Assembly (NCBI GenBank): GCA_965206405.1
Contig: CBDBJQ010000006.1
Coordinates: 1,922,001 to 1,986,000, forward strand
Source: CBDBJQ01 sp965206405
GTDB taxonomy: Bacteria > Pseudomonadota > Alphaproteobacteria > UBA8366
Reading direction: 5' to 3'
DNA length: 64,000 nucleotides
The position numbers were made by a program, and so were the translations under genes. The number at the start of each line of letters is the position of its first letter. Position 1 is the first letter of the stretch. Of this stretch, positions 45,685-53,945 are shown piece by piece. The notes under the pieces are model-generated. The model did not search any database, had not been told where the DNA came from, and worked only from the letters and a program-made list of their open reading frames with translations.

Positions 45685-47480
45685 ATAGCCGATTCCCAGG
45701 GTTCCGAGAGCAACATCGCCGAGTTGATGAGACCGACCATGGAGTAGGTTTGGGGGAAGTTGCCCCACAATGCGCCGGTGTTGGGATCGATATCCTCCGA
45801 CAACATGCCAAGAGAATTGCGGGACGCGAGCATGTTTTCGAACAGCTCCCGCGCCTCCTCCTTACGACCAACGGCCGCCAGCGCGTTGATGTACCAGAAG
45901 GTGCAGATGTTGAACGCCGTCTCAGGCGCGCCGAAATCATCCTCGGTAATGTAGCGGAAGATGAACTTCCCGTGCTTGAGGTGTCTCTCGACCATCGCGA
46001 GCGTGCCGAGAAACCGCGGATCGTCAGCCGCGATGAAGCCGAGCGGCTGGAACAGGAGCAGACTGGCATCGATACGGTCGCCATCGAAGCTGTCGACAAA
46101 ACTTCCCAGCTCTGCGTTCCAGCCCCGCTTCATCGTCTCGCCCCGGATCTGTTTGGCATTCTGCTGCCAGAACTCGGCCCGGCCGATCTTGCCGAGATGG
46201 CTTCCGATCCGGGCCAGCCGATCGCAGGCGGCCCAGCACATCACTGCGGAAAACGTATGCACGGCCTCCCGGGTCCTGTACTCCCAGAGGCCTGCATCCG
46301 GCGTATTCCACAACTCAATCGCCTTCTGTCCGACCCGCTCAAGCTGGGTCCATTCGGGCTCGCCGGACATCCGTGTCAAACGCTGATCATAAAAACTCTG
46401 GGCCGAAGCCAGGATGACCGCGCCGTAACCATCGTTCTGGATCTGCTTATAGGCGCCGTTGCCGAACCGCACCGGCCCCATGCCCCGGTAACCGGCGAGA
46501 CTCTCCACGGTGGTCTCGGTAAGGGTTTTCTCCTGGGTGATGCCGAAGACCGGCTGCAGATAACCGTCCTCGGCCGAGGAGACGATGTTGTTGAGATAAC
46601 GCAGGTAGTTTTCCATCGTCCGCGTAACCCCGAGGCTGTTCAGGGCGTTGACGACAAAATAGGAATCCCGGAGCCAGCAATATCTGTAATCCCAATTCCT
46701 CTCCGTCAACGGCGCCTCGGGAATCGATGTCGTCGCCGCTGCGATGATTGCCCCGGTTTCCTCGAAGCTGCAGAGCTTGAGTGTGATCGCGGCGCGAATG
46801 ATCTCCTCCTGCCATTCGAACGGGATCGACAGCGATCGGGACCAGTCCGTCCAGTAGGATAGCGTCCGGCGATAGAATTGCTGGGTCACATCATCGATCG
46901 ATCTCGTCAGGCTTTCATCGTCACCGAGCATCATCGTCAGCTTGCGATCAAGCGTGAATACCGCCTCGTCGATGATGTAGGCGACCGGCATGTTGGTGGT
47001 CAGCCGCAGGGTCATGTGGGACAGCACGTAGCGGATGTGGTTGGAACCGCGCGTCCGCTGCGACCGCCCGGACTCGCTACCATAGGACGGCCGTAGCTTG
47101 ATGCGGATGCGCGGGGCGCCCTGCATCGGTTCGATATGGCGGACGAAAAGCAGCGGTCTGTAGGAACGTTCGTGATGGACGTAACGGGGTGCGAAATCGG
47201 TAACCCGCATCGCCGCGCCCGAAGTGTCATAGAGCTCCGTGACCAGGATGGCCGAGTTACCGCGGTAGTACTGCTTGGAGTGATCGAAATTCTGCATCTC
47301 GATCTCGTAGATCCCGTTCTGATCCTTGTCCCCGTCCCCGTCCCCATCCCCGTCGATGAGGGCAGAAAACACCGGCGGGCTGTCGAAGCGCGGCAGACAG
47401 GACCAGACAACCCGGGCCTGGTTGTCGATCAGGGCGCTGAACGCGCAGTTGCCGATCATTCCAAGGTCTAGGCTGTGCAC
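45681..47480 (-). CDS. Glycoside hydrolase family 15 protein (glucoamylase/trehalase-like)
   Basis: This is a 599-residue cytosolic hydrolase with an N-terminal beta domain and an (alpha/alpha)6 barrel. The region LTERNWDYRYCWLRDSYFV near residue 275 is the GH15 hallmark. Between otsB and otsA it most likely hydrolyses trehalose or related glucosides, as some GH15 proteins are trehalases. An insertion DGDGDGDGDKDQNG near residue 45 comes from a 6-bp repeat. It overlaps otsB by 13 nt. Confidence 0.9.
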   Translation of the reverse strand: MHSLDLGMIGNCAFSALIDNQARVVWSCLPRFDSPPVFSALIDGDGDGDGDKDQNGIYEIEMQNFDHSKQYYRGNSAILVTELYDTSGAAMRVTDFAPRYVHHERSYRPLLFVRHIEPMQGAPRIRIKLRPSYGSESGRSQRTRGSNHIRYVLSHMTLRLTTNMPVAYIIDEAVFTLDRKLTMMLGDDESLTRSIDDVTQQFYRRTLSYWTDWSRSLSIPFEWQEEIIRAAITLKLCSFEETGAIIAAATTSIPEAPLTERNWDYRYCWLRDSYFVVNALNSLGVTRTMENYLRYLNNIVSSAEDGYLQPVFGITQEKTLTETTVESLAGYRGMGPVRFGNGAYKQIQNDGYGAVILASAQSFYDQRLTRMSGEPEWTQLERVGQKAIELWNTPDAGLWEYRTREAVHTFSAVMCWAACDRLARIGSHLGKIGRAEFWQQNAKQIRGETMKRGWNAELGSFVDSFDGDRIDASLLLFQPLGFIAADDPRFLGTLAMVERHLKHGKFIFRYITEDDFGAPETAFNICTFWYINALAAVGRKEEARELFENMLASRNSLGMLSEDIDPNTGALWGNFPQTYSMVGLINSAMLLSEPWESAI

Positions 47481-48316
47481 GTGGGTTTCCCCTTTCCCGC
47501 CGCCGGCCCCTCTTTGCCGGTGGCTGTCTCCACCGCGGAAAGCCAGGCATGCACGGCAGCGACGTCAGCAAGGCGGAACCGGGCGCAGGTATCGTTCCGC
47601 CAGTTATCGGCGTCGGTAACCCGGATCGACAGTCCGCCCATCGCGTTGACTGTCATGAACCCGTCCTCGTCGGTGGCATCGTCTCCGACAAAGACAGGGC
47701 AACGGGCGGCAAAGGGTATCTCGCCCATGAAAGCCGCAATGGCGCACCCCTTGTTGATTCCGGAAGGGCGCAATTCGACAACCATTTTTCCGTCAAGAAT
47801 ATCGAAGCCATCATGCGCCGAAGCACTGGCCCGGACAAGATCGCGAGCCGCATCCCCGCATTCCGGCGCCTCGCGATAGTGCAGCGCCACCGATCCACCC
47901 TTGTCTTCGAACAGCACGCCGGTGCGGGCATTGGCGAATTTCCGGAAAACATTACGGATTGATGCTGGAATCCCGGGGGCAGATTGACGGGAAAGCTTTC
48001 CCTGTGCATCCCTACGCTCGAGACCGTGCACGCCGGCCATTGGCAGACGCAGCGGTGCGAGCAAGCGATCCATATCGGCCACCGGCCGACCACCGACCAG
48101 CACCAGGGCGCCGCCGAGAGATTCCTGAAGGCGGTCGAGAAGGCCGGGCAGCCGGGCATCGACCGTCACCGCGGAAGGCTGGGCGGCGAATTCCAGGAGC
48201 GTTCCGTCGAGATCGAGAAACAGCACCCAGCCAGCAGCACCATCGATCGGCGGCGCATCCCCCGGCAGTGCATCGCCTACCGAACCGCCCCCCATCTCCT
48301 TGTGTGCCCTGGCCAT
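47468..48316 (-). CDS. otsB: Trehalose-6-phosphate phosphatase
   Basis: This HAD-type phosphatase removes the phosphate from trehalose-6-phosphate. The nucleophile motif is LFLDLDGTLLEF near residue 33 and the C-terminal metal motif FVGDDATDEDGF near 215. It is 282 residues and the first gene of the otsB-GH15-otsA operon. The first 25 residues are a flexible G/P-rich stretch. The set is usual for osmotic or desiccation stress. Confidence 0.93.
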   Translation of the reverse strand: MARAHKEMGGGSVGDALPGDAPPIDGAAGWVLFLDLDGTLLEFAAQPSAVTVDARLPGLLDRLQESLGGALVLVGGRPVADMDRLLAPLRLPMAGVHGLERRDAQGKLSRQSAPGIPASIRNVFRKFANARTGVLFEDKGGSVALHYREAPECGDAARDLVRASASAHDGFDILDGKMVVELRPSGINKGCAIAAFMGEIPFAARCPVFVGDDATDEDGFMTVNAMGGLSIRVTDADNWRNDTCARFRLADVAAVHAWLSAVETATGKEGPAAGKGKPTCTA

Positions 48317-48352
48317 CGGCTGTTCACCTATTGGCGTTTGTTTGAGCGACGC

Positions 48353-49240
48353 TCACTTGCCATCAAGCGCAGCCACATACATCTCGAGAGCTTGTTCAAG
48401 GGTGCGGCTGGTATCCACGGTCTCGCGCGTTTCCTCGGCGATCGGGGTGCGATCCATCAGCGAAAACATGGCCGCAGCACCCTTGTGAAAATCAGGGGGC
48501 AGGCCCGCCGCCTCAAAAGTCGCCGCAATCTCGTGCATCTCGCCAATCCAGCGCCCCGCATCAAGGGGAAGGTGCGGCACCATGCGGTTCATGACCTCGA
48601 ACTCCTGCGCCCGACTCTCCGAAAGCTCGCGGAAATACGCCTCGGTCAAGCCCATCGAATGGGCCACCGTCAGCGCCGCCGCCTGCAGTGTCCAGGTTCC
48701 CTTGGTGACCGCCGCATAGACCATCTTGATGGCCGAGGCGCGGCCGGGTTCGTCACCGATCGGGCGCACCTGGACGCCCTTGCCGTCGAGTTCGGAAATC
48801 AAGGAAAGGTCGGCGCCGCTGACATAGAAACGCGTCTGGCCCTGCTCGGCGACCGGATTGCGGCCGATGATCCCGGCATCGACATAGGGCGCACCGACGC
48901 CCGTGATCTCTTCGCCGATCTGCTGCGAAGTCGCCGGTGAAACCGCATTGCAATCGGCATAAACCGGCTTTCTGCCGGTCTCCGCCATTGCCGCAGCAAT
49001 TTGTTTTGCCTGATCCAGAGCGGATGAAGGCGGCAGGATGGAAAGCACCAGTTCTGCTGCGCCAAGCACCTCTTCCAGATCAGCCAGATCCTCGATGCCC
49101 GCTTTCTTCGCCAGACCGCGGGTCCGCTCGCTTCGTCCGGCAAGTGACGTTACAACTCGAAACCCCGCCTCCCGGAAGGCGATCGCGCAACCATGCCCCA
49201 TGTCTCCGGGCATCATGATCGCGATGGTGTTCAGCGCCAT
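48353..49240 (-). CDS. 6-phosphogluconate-dehydrogenase-like NAD(P) enzyme with DUF1932 domain
   Basis: This is a 295-residue beta-hydroxyacid-dehydrogenase-like protein. The Rossmann start is IAIMMPGDMGHGCAIAFREAGF, with MPGDMGHG replacing the usual GxGxxG, and the C-terminal DUF1932 helical domain includes RASAIKMVYAAVTKGTWTL. Substrate unknown. The ATG at 49240 has GGAGGAAACC upstream; a longer frame to 49315 lacks this. It is divergent from the SDR pair. Confidence 0.82.
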   Translation of the reverse strand: MALNTIAIMMPGDMGHGCAIAFREAGFRVVTSLAGRSERTRGLAKKAGIEDLADLEEVLGAAELVLSILPPSSALDQAKQIAAAMAETGRKPVYADCNAVSPATSQQIGEEITGVGAPYVDAGIIGRNPVAEQGQTRFYVSGADLSLISELDGKGVQVRPIGDEPGRASAIKMVYAAVTKGTWTLQAAALTVAHSMGLTEAYFRELSESRAQEFEVMNRMVPHLPLDAGRWIGEMHEIAATFEAAGLPPDFHKGAAAMFSLMDRTPIAEETRETVDTSRTLEQALEMYVAALDGK

Positions 49241-49409
49241 ATGCGGTTTCCTCCGGCTGATATGCCGGTAGAGTTTCCCGGCCGCGGCTGTTTTCTGCAA
49301 CTCGGCAAACCGCATTGCCCAACCTGACAGGGGATCTCACGACATTGCCAATCCCGGGTGATCCGGGCACGCTCGCCCTTTCATGTCTTGAACATCGGAA
49401 GGGAATATC

Positions 49410-50189
49410 ATGCGGCTTGAAGGTAAGGTTGCGATCGTCACCGGTGCTGCAACCGGCATCGGACGCGCCATCGCCGAACGCTATGTGGCCGAAGGCGCCA
49501 AGGTTCTGATCAGCGATATTGAGGGCGACGCGGTCGAGAAGACCGCACAGGAGATCTCCGGCAGTGGCGGAGAATGCTCTTCCTGTATCTGCGACGTCAC
49601 CAGGGCCGAGGATGTGGACAGCATGGTCGCGACCGCTGTCAAGCGCCATGGCGGACTCGATATCGCTGTGTGCAATGCCGGAATCGGCCTCGCGGCACCA
49701 TTCCTTGAACTTTCGCCGGAACAGTTCGACCGCGTCATGGCGATCAACGTTCGCGGCGTGTTTCTCACTGCCCAGGCCGCCGCGCGGCGTTTCGTGGAAG
49801 CTGGCACCGAGGGCATCATCGTCGCGCTCGGCTCGATCGCCGGCGTCCGCTCGATCCCCGACCAGGTCGCCTATTGCACCAGCAAGGCGGCGGTCAACCA
49901 CATGGCCGCCACGATGGCGGTCGCGCTCGCACCGCACGGCATCCGGGTCAATGCGATCGGCCCCGGCTCGGTCAACACCGAGTTGATGCGCAACATGGTG
50001 ATGACCTCTGAAGAAGGGCGGCGTACGGTTTTGTCGCGCACACCGATGGGCCGGCCGGCAGAACCGGAGGAGATTGCCTCGGTTGCGGTCTTTCTTGCCA
50101 GCGAGGATTCCTCCTACGTTACCGGTAGCACGCTGTTCGTCGATGGCGGCCGCGGCCCGCTGATGTATACGGTGCCGGTGCTCGACTGA
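49410..50189 (+). CDS. Short-chain dehydrogenase/reductase (active copy)
   Basis: This is a 259-residue NAD(P)-dependent oxidoreductase. The cofactor loop is TGAATGIG (11-18), followed by NAG at 89-91, the catalytic S142 in LGSIAG, and Y155/K159 in AYCTSK, so all catalytic residues are present. The substrate is unknown. It heads a tandem pair with the next gene, which is roughly 70% identical by eye. Confidence 0.93.
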   Translation: MRLEGKVAIVTGAATGIGRAIAERYVAEGAKVLISDIEGDAVEKTAQEISGSGGECSSCICDVTRAEDVDSMVATAVKRHGGLDIAVCNAGIGLAAPFLELSPEQFDRVMAINVRGVFLTAQAAARRFVEAGTEGIIVALGSIAGVRSIPDQVAYCTSKAAVNHMAATMAVALAPHGIRVNAIGPGSVNTELMRNMVMTSEEGRRTVLSRTPMGRPAEPEEIASVAVFLASEDSSYVTGSTLFVDGGRGPLMYTVPVLD

Positions 50190-50231
50190 TCCCGTTGGCG
50201 CCAGCAAACACACAATCAACAGAAGACAGCC

Positions 50232-51023
50232 ATGCGGCTTGAGGGAAAGGTTGCGATCGTAACCGGGGCGGCGGCCGGTATCGGGCGCGGTATCGCCGAA
50301 CGGTTCGTCGCCGAAGGTGCACGGGTGCTGATCAGCGACCTCGATGCCAACGCGACCGAGGAAACCGCGCGGCAAATTTCCGGCGACAGCGAACAGTGCT
50401 CGTCCTGCGCCTGCGATGTTGGCGATGCCGAGGCGATCGACCGCATGGTTACGCTCACTGTCGAACGCTATGGCGGCATCGATATCGCCGTGTGCAATGC
50501 CGGGATGGCCATCGGGGCGCCATTCCTTGAACTCGAGGTGGCGGATTTCGACCGTGTCATGCGGGTCAATGTGCGCGGCGTGTTTCTCACCGCCCGGGCC
50601 GCCGCACGGCGTTTCGTGGAATCCGGCACCCGAGGCAACATCATCACGATCGGATCGATCGCCGGCGTCCTGTCAGCGCCCGATCATATTCCCAACTGCA
50701 CCAGCAAGGCCGCCGCGCACCACATGTCCGCAACCATGGCGGTCGCGCTCGCGCCGCACGGCATCCGGGTCAACACCCTCGCCCCCGGTTCGATCAACAC
50801 CGAACTGATGCAGAGAATCGTGAGGACATCCCCGGAAGCCTGGCAGATGGTGATGTCGCGAACGCCGATGGGCCGGGCCGGCGAGGTTGACGAGGTCGCC
50901 ACCGCCGCGGTCTTCCTGGCCAGCGATGATTCTTCTTATGTCACCGGAAGCGTGCTGTTGGTTGATGGCGGCTACATCCCGCTGATGTACACGATGTCAC
51001 CGGAGGGGCCGCTGGCGACGTAG
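50232..51023 (+). CDS. Short-chain dehydrogenase paralogue lacking the catalytic tyrosine
   Basis: This 263-residue protein is clearly a tandem duplicate of the preceding SDR, sharing MRLEGKVAIVTGAA, SDL/SDI, DIAVCNAG and the C-terminal VTGS...LVDGG. S142 and K159 are kept, but position 155 is asparagine (IPNCTSK, codon AAC) instead of tyrosine. It therefore should bind cofactor but not reduce by the normal mechanism. It may be a structural partner of the first copy in a hetero-oligomer, or may have a new chemistry. The stop codon lies in a 23-bp repeat. Confidence 0.9.
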   Translation: MRLEGKVAIVTGAAAGIGRGIAERFVAEGARVLISDLDANATEETARQISGDSEQCSSCACDVGDAEAIDRMVTLTVERYGGIDIAVCNAGMAIGAPFLELEVADFDRVMRVNVRGVFLTARAAARRFVESGTRGNIITIGSIAGVLSAPDHIPNCTSKAAAHHMSATMAVALAPHGIRVNTLAPGSINTELMQRIVRTSPEAWQMVMSRTPMGRAGEVDEVATAAVFLASDDSSYVTGSVLLVDGGYIPLMYTMSPEGPLAT

Positions 51024-51090
51024 CCGGTAGAATAACTGCCGCGCAGCCGGTAGAATAACCGTGGCGCAGCCGGTGGAATAACGGCGAATC
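51022..51090. repeat. 23-bp tandem repeat, three copies, between convergent stop codons
   Basis: Units AGCCGGTAGAATAAC... occupy 51022-51044, 51045-51067 and 51068-51090 with several mismatches. The array begins in the TAG stop of the SDR gene and ends in the stop of the convergent ComA-like gene. Confidence 0.9.
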
Positions 51091-51862
51091 AGACAAGCCC
51101 GTCCATGATGGAATAGCCGACGGCCCGTCCGATGCCCCGGCGAAAACCCTCCAGGCGTAGTACCTGGCCGGGGGCGATGTTGCACAGACTGACCTCGGGT
51201 CCGAATCGCCCTATCAGGTCGACATGCTGTTCGGGGAACCGGTAGGGATCGGCCTCGATGACCAGCCTGTCCCACCAGTTCCTGCGTGCAAGATCCTCAA
51301 ACGCCGGTGCAGGCAGCATGTCGATCTCGCTCTGCTCGATAATCACGTGGTCGATGCCGCATTCGGCCACCTCGTGAACGACCTCCTCGAGCCTGTCGAC
51401 ATCCATCGGCGTGGTCGGCGCCTTGCGTCCGAACTCGTAGACCACATCGAACCCGGTATTGCGGAACCGCTCGATCAGCTGACGGCGTTCGCTGGATTCG
51501 AGCGTTACGTAGTTTTCCGACACTTCGAGTGCGGGCAGCGCAACCCTGTTCAACAGGCTCTCCAGCCCGTCGAGCTCGCCGCGGCCATAGGCGTATTCGA
51601 ACAGCATGCCGCCGGCGAAGGGATGGCAGTCATGGTCCCTGTAGAGTCGCGCGGAGTCACGCACCGCGTCCTCGGGCAGGAGCAGGGCGTTCAGGGCATA
51701 GATCTTGGCATGGTCGATGTAGTCGGCGGCGGCAGCGAGAACATTGCGAATGCCGCCGGGGCTCCCGGCCCAGCCCATCTCGTCGGGGCCGAAGTCGATC
51801 ATCGCGGTAATGCCACGCTGGCGGGGTTTGCCCTCTCTCGGGGGGAGCGCGAGGTCGTTCAT
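51089..51862 (-). CDS. Phosphosulfolactate synthase (ComA) family protein
   Basis: ComA adds sulfite to phosphoenolpyruvate, the first step to coenzyme M and sulfolactate. The 257-residue protein shows KPRQRGITAMIDFGPD, AADYIDHAKIYALNALLLP and PFAGGMLFEYAYGRGEL, matching the ComA TIM barrel. Differences from archaeal ComA, such as DFG for DKG and AKI for VKF, make the substrate uncertain. The start ATG 51862 follows an imperfect 14-bp duplication containing a second ATG that opens only a tiny frame. It lies upstream of nothing in coenzyme M synthesis and next to MaoC and acyl-CoA dehydrogenase. Confidence 0.75.
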   Translation of the reverse strand: MNDLALPPREGKPRQRGITAMIDFGPDEMGWAGSPGGIRNVLAAAADYIDHAKIYALNALLLPEDAVRDSARLYRDHDCHPFAGGMLFEYAYGRGELDGLESLLNRVALPALEVSENYVTLESSERRQLIERFRNTGFDVVYEFGRKAPTTPMDVDRLEEVVHEVAECGIDHVIIEQSEIDMLPAPAFEDLARRNWWDRLVIEADPYRFPEQHVDLIGRFGPEVSLCNIAPGQVLRLEGFRRGIGRAVGYSIMDGLV

Positions 51863-51896
51863 GCGGGATCGTTCATGCAGGGCCCATGCGCGGGCT

Positions 51897-52385
51897 CTAT
51901 TCGCGGCCCCTGACCAGGCGCAGGGGCGTATAGACGATTTTTGTTTCGCCGTTCTGGTCCCGCACCACATTGCGCGTGCGCACGAGACCCCGGTTTCCCT
52001 TCGATGCCTCGCGAACCTCCAGTACCTCAACCTCGACATGGATGGTATCGTTGACGAAAGTAGGCCTCTCGACGTTGAGCTCCATGTTGAGGAAGGCGAG
52101 ACCGGTGTTCTGCATCGTGGTCGGGATCAACAGGCCCTCGGCGGTGGCGTAGACAAGGGCGCCGGGCACCGCGCGGGCATTGATCGCCGAATGCTTCTCG
52201 ATGTAGTCAAGATTGTTGAACATGACCTCGGTCATACCGGTGCAGTTGATGAACGTCACCAGTTCAGTCTCGGTGATCGTCCGGCCGACGGTGCGGAAGT
52301 GCTCACCGATCTGATAATCCTGCCAGTGCCGCCCGATCCCGATGACCGGGAGATTGTCCGTCGCTTCCATCACCGTTGTTCCCAT
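51897..52385 (-). CDS. MaoC-like hotdog-fold dehydratase
   Basis: This is a 162-residue hotdog-fold protein, likely an enoyl-CoA hydratase. The pattern IGRHWQDYQIGEHFRTVGRTITETELVTF is typical for MaoC. The middle reads ARAVPGALVYATAEGL where many members have HVDP/NPGxH-type residues. It lies 8 bp downstream of the acyl-CoA dehydrogenase gene, which would supply its substrate. An alternative start is at 52370. Confidence 0.85.
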   Translation of the reverse strand: MGTTVMEATDNLPVIGIGRHWQDYQIGEHFRTVGRTITETELVTFINCTGMTEVMFNNLDYIEKHSAINARAVPGALVYATAEGLLIPTTMQNTGLAFLNMELNVERPTFVNDTIHVEVEVLEVREASKGNRGLVRTRNVVRDQNGETKIVYTPLRLVRGRE

Positions 52386-52393
52386 GACCAGCC

Positions 52394-53560
52394 TCAGTAC
52401 GAACGCGGCAGGTCAAGCACGCGCTCGGAGATGTAGTTGAGAATCATCTGCGGGCTGACCGGTGCGATCCGGGTGAGCATCACCTCGCGCATGAGCCTCT
52501 CGACATGGAACTCCTTGGCATAGCCCATGCCCCCATGGGACATCACGGCGCGATTGCAGGCATTAAAGCCGGCCTCGGCACCGAGATACTTGGCCGAATT
52601 GGCATAAGCGCCACATTCCTCTCCGGCGTCGTAGAGCTGTGCCGCATGCATCGTCATCAACCACGCCGCCTCGAGCTCCATCCAGCTTTCCGCAAGCGGA
52701 TGCTGGACGCCTTGGTTCTGGCCGATCGGCCGGTCGAACACGATCCTGTCCTTGGCGTACTGCGCCGCCCGCTGGACCGCCTGCTGGCCGATTCCGATCG
52801 CCTCGGCGCCGACCAAGATCCGCTCCGGGTTGAGACCGTGCAGAAGGTAACGGAATCCCTTTCCTTCCTCGCCAATCCTGTCTTCGAGCGGTATCGGCAG
52901 GCCGTCGATGAAGATCTCGTTGGTGTCGACCGCAGCACGTCCCATCTTCGGGATCTCCCGGATGTCGCAGTACTTCCGGTCCAGGTCGGTATAAAACAGG
53001 CTGAGCCCGTCCAGCGCCTTGCCACCCTCGTCTATCGGCGTGGTCCGCGCCAATAGCAGGATCTTGTCAGACTCCTGGGCCGTTGAGATCCATATCTTCT
53101 TGCCGTGCACGACGTAACCGTTGCCGTTCGGTTCGGCCCGGGTCTTAAGCTTGGCCGTATTCAGGCCCGAATCGGGCTCGGTGACACCGAAACAGGCTTT
53201 CTCCTTGCCCTGGATGAGGTTGGGTAGCCAGCGCTGCTTCTGCTCGTCATTGCCATAGACGACGATCGTGTTCGGGCCGAAGATATTCATGTGCACCGCG
53301 GATGCGGCACTCATCCCGCCCCGCGTCTTCGCCACCGTGTGCATCATCAGCGCCGCCTCGGTTACGCCGAGATCGGCGCCGCCGTATTCTTCCGGCATCG
53401 CAATACCGAGCCAGCCGCCATCGGCCACGGCCCGGTAGAATTCTTCCGGAAAATCGCCCGTTTTGTCATGTTCGAGCCAGTATTCGTCGGTGAATTGGTC
53501 GCAAACGCGCTCCACCGCATCGCAGATCGAACCCTGATCTTCAGTCAACTGAAAGCTCAT
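52394..53560 (-). CDS. Acyl-CoA dehydrogenase
   Basis: This is a 388-residue FAD flavoprotein that introduces a double bond into an acyl-CoA. The core CFGVTEPDSGLNTAKLKTRA near 130, a helix with RPIGQNQGVQHPLAESWMELEAA near 285 and MSHGGMGYAKEFHVERLMREV near 355 are family hallmarks. The ATG at 53560 has GGAGGGC upstream; the open frame to 53737 is not conserved. The partner MaoC gene follows. The catalytic glutamate was not assigned. Confidence 0.93.
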   Translation of the reverse strand: MSFQLTEDQGSICDAVERVCDQFTDEYWLEHDKTGDFPEEFYRAVADGGWLGIAMPEEYGGADLGVTEAALMMHTVAKTRGGMSAASAVHMNIFGPNTIVVYGNDEQKQRWLPNLIQGKEKACFGVTEPDSGLNTAKLKTRAEPNGNGYVVHGKKIWISTAQESDKILLLARTTPIDEGGKALDGLSLFYTDLDRKYCDIREIPKMGRAAVDTNEIFIDGLPIPLEDRIGEEGKGFRYLLHGLNPERILVGAEAIGIGQQAVQRAAQYAKDRIVFDRPIGQNQGVQHPLAESWMELEAAWLMTMHAAQLYDAGEECGAYANSAKYLGAEAGFNACNRAVMSHGGMGYAKEFHVERLMREVMLTRIAPVSPQMILNYISERVLDLPRSY

Positions 53561-53702
53561 ATTGCCCTCCGCATTGGCGGGGCGGCGAAGCCGCCCGCGA
53601 CTCCCGTCCCCGGCCATCATGTGCCGGCTGTCATGTTCCGCTCCATAGATTAGATTATCGCACAAGCGGGGAAAATCTATTGACGGAACGGAACAACACC
53701 TG

Positions 53703-53915
53703 ATGCGCCGGCTCGACCAGCCCGACGTCGGCCCCATCGAGGTCGCTCACCAGACCCTCTGGCTCGACGGTGAACGATGCGAGAGCGTTGGCCCCGCATC
53801 GGGTCTCGGCGAACACGGCCGTGCGGTTCTTGAGGAGGCCGGCCTCATCGCAGAGGCGATCGACGCCCTCTATGCCAGCAGCGCAGTGCTGACAAAGACA
53901 ACCTCAAACAGTTGA
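53703..53915 (+). pseudogene. C-terminal fragment of a CaiB/BaiF (family III) CoA-transferase
   Basis: The 70-residue frame resembles only the last segment of a family III CoA-transferase. It shows PDVGPIEVAHQTLWLDGERC, then SGLGEHGRAVLEEAGLIAEAIDAL, the usual closing helices ahead of the C-terminus. The preceding 330 residues with the active-site aspartate are missing. Nothing upstream to 53561 continues the domain in any frame. It is probably a deletion remnant beside divergent acyl-CoA dehydrogenase. Confidence 0.7.
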
Positions 53916-53945
53916 AGGGCAGCTCAGGGGCAACTGGGGATAGCA

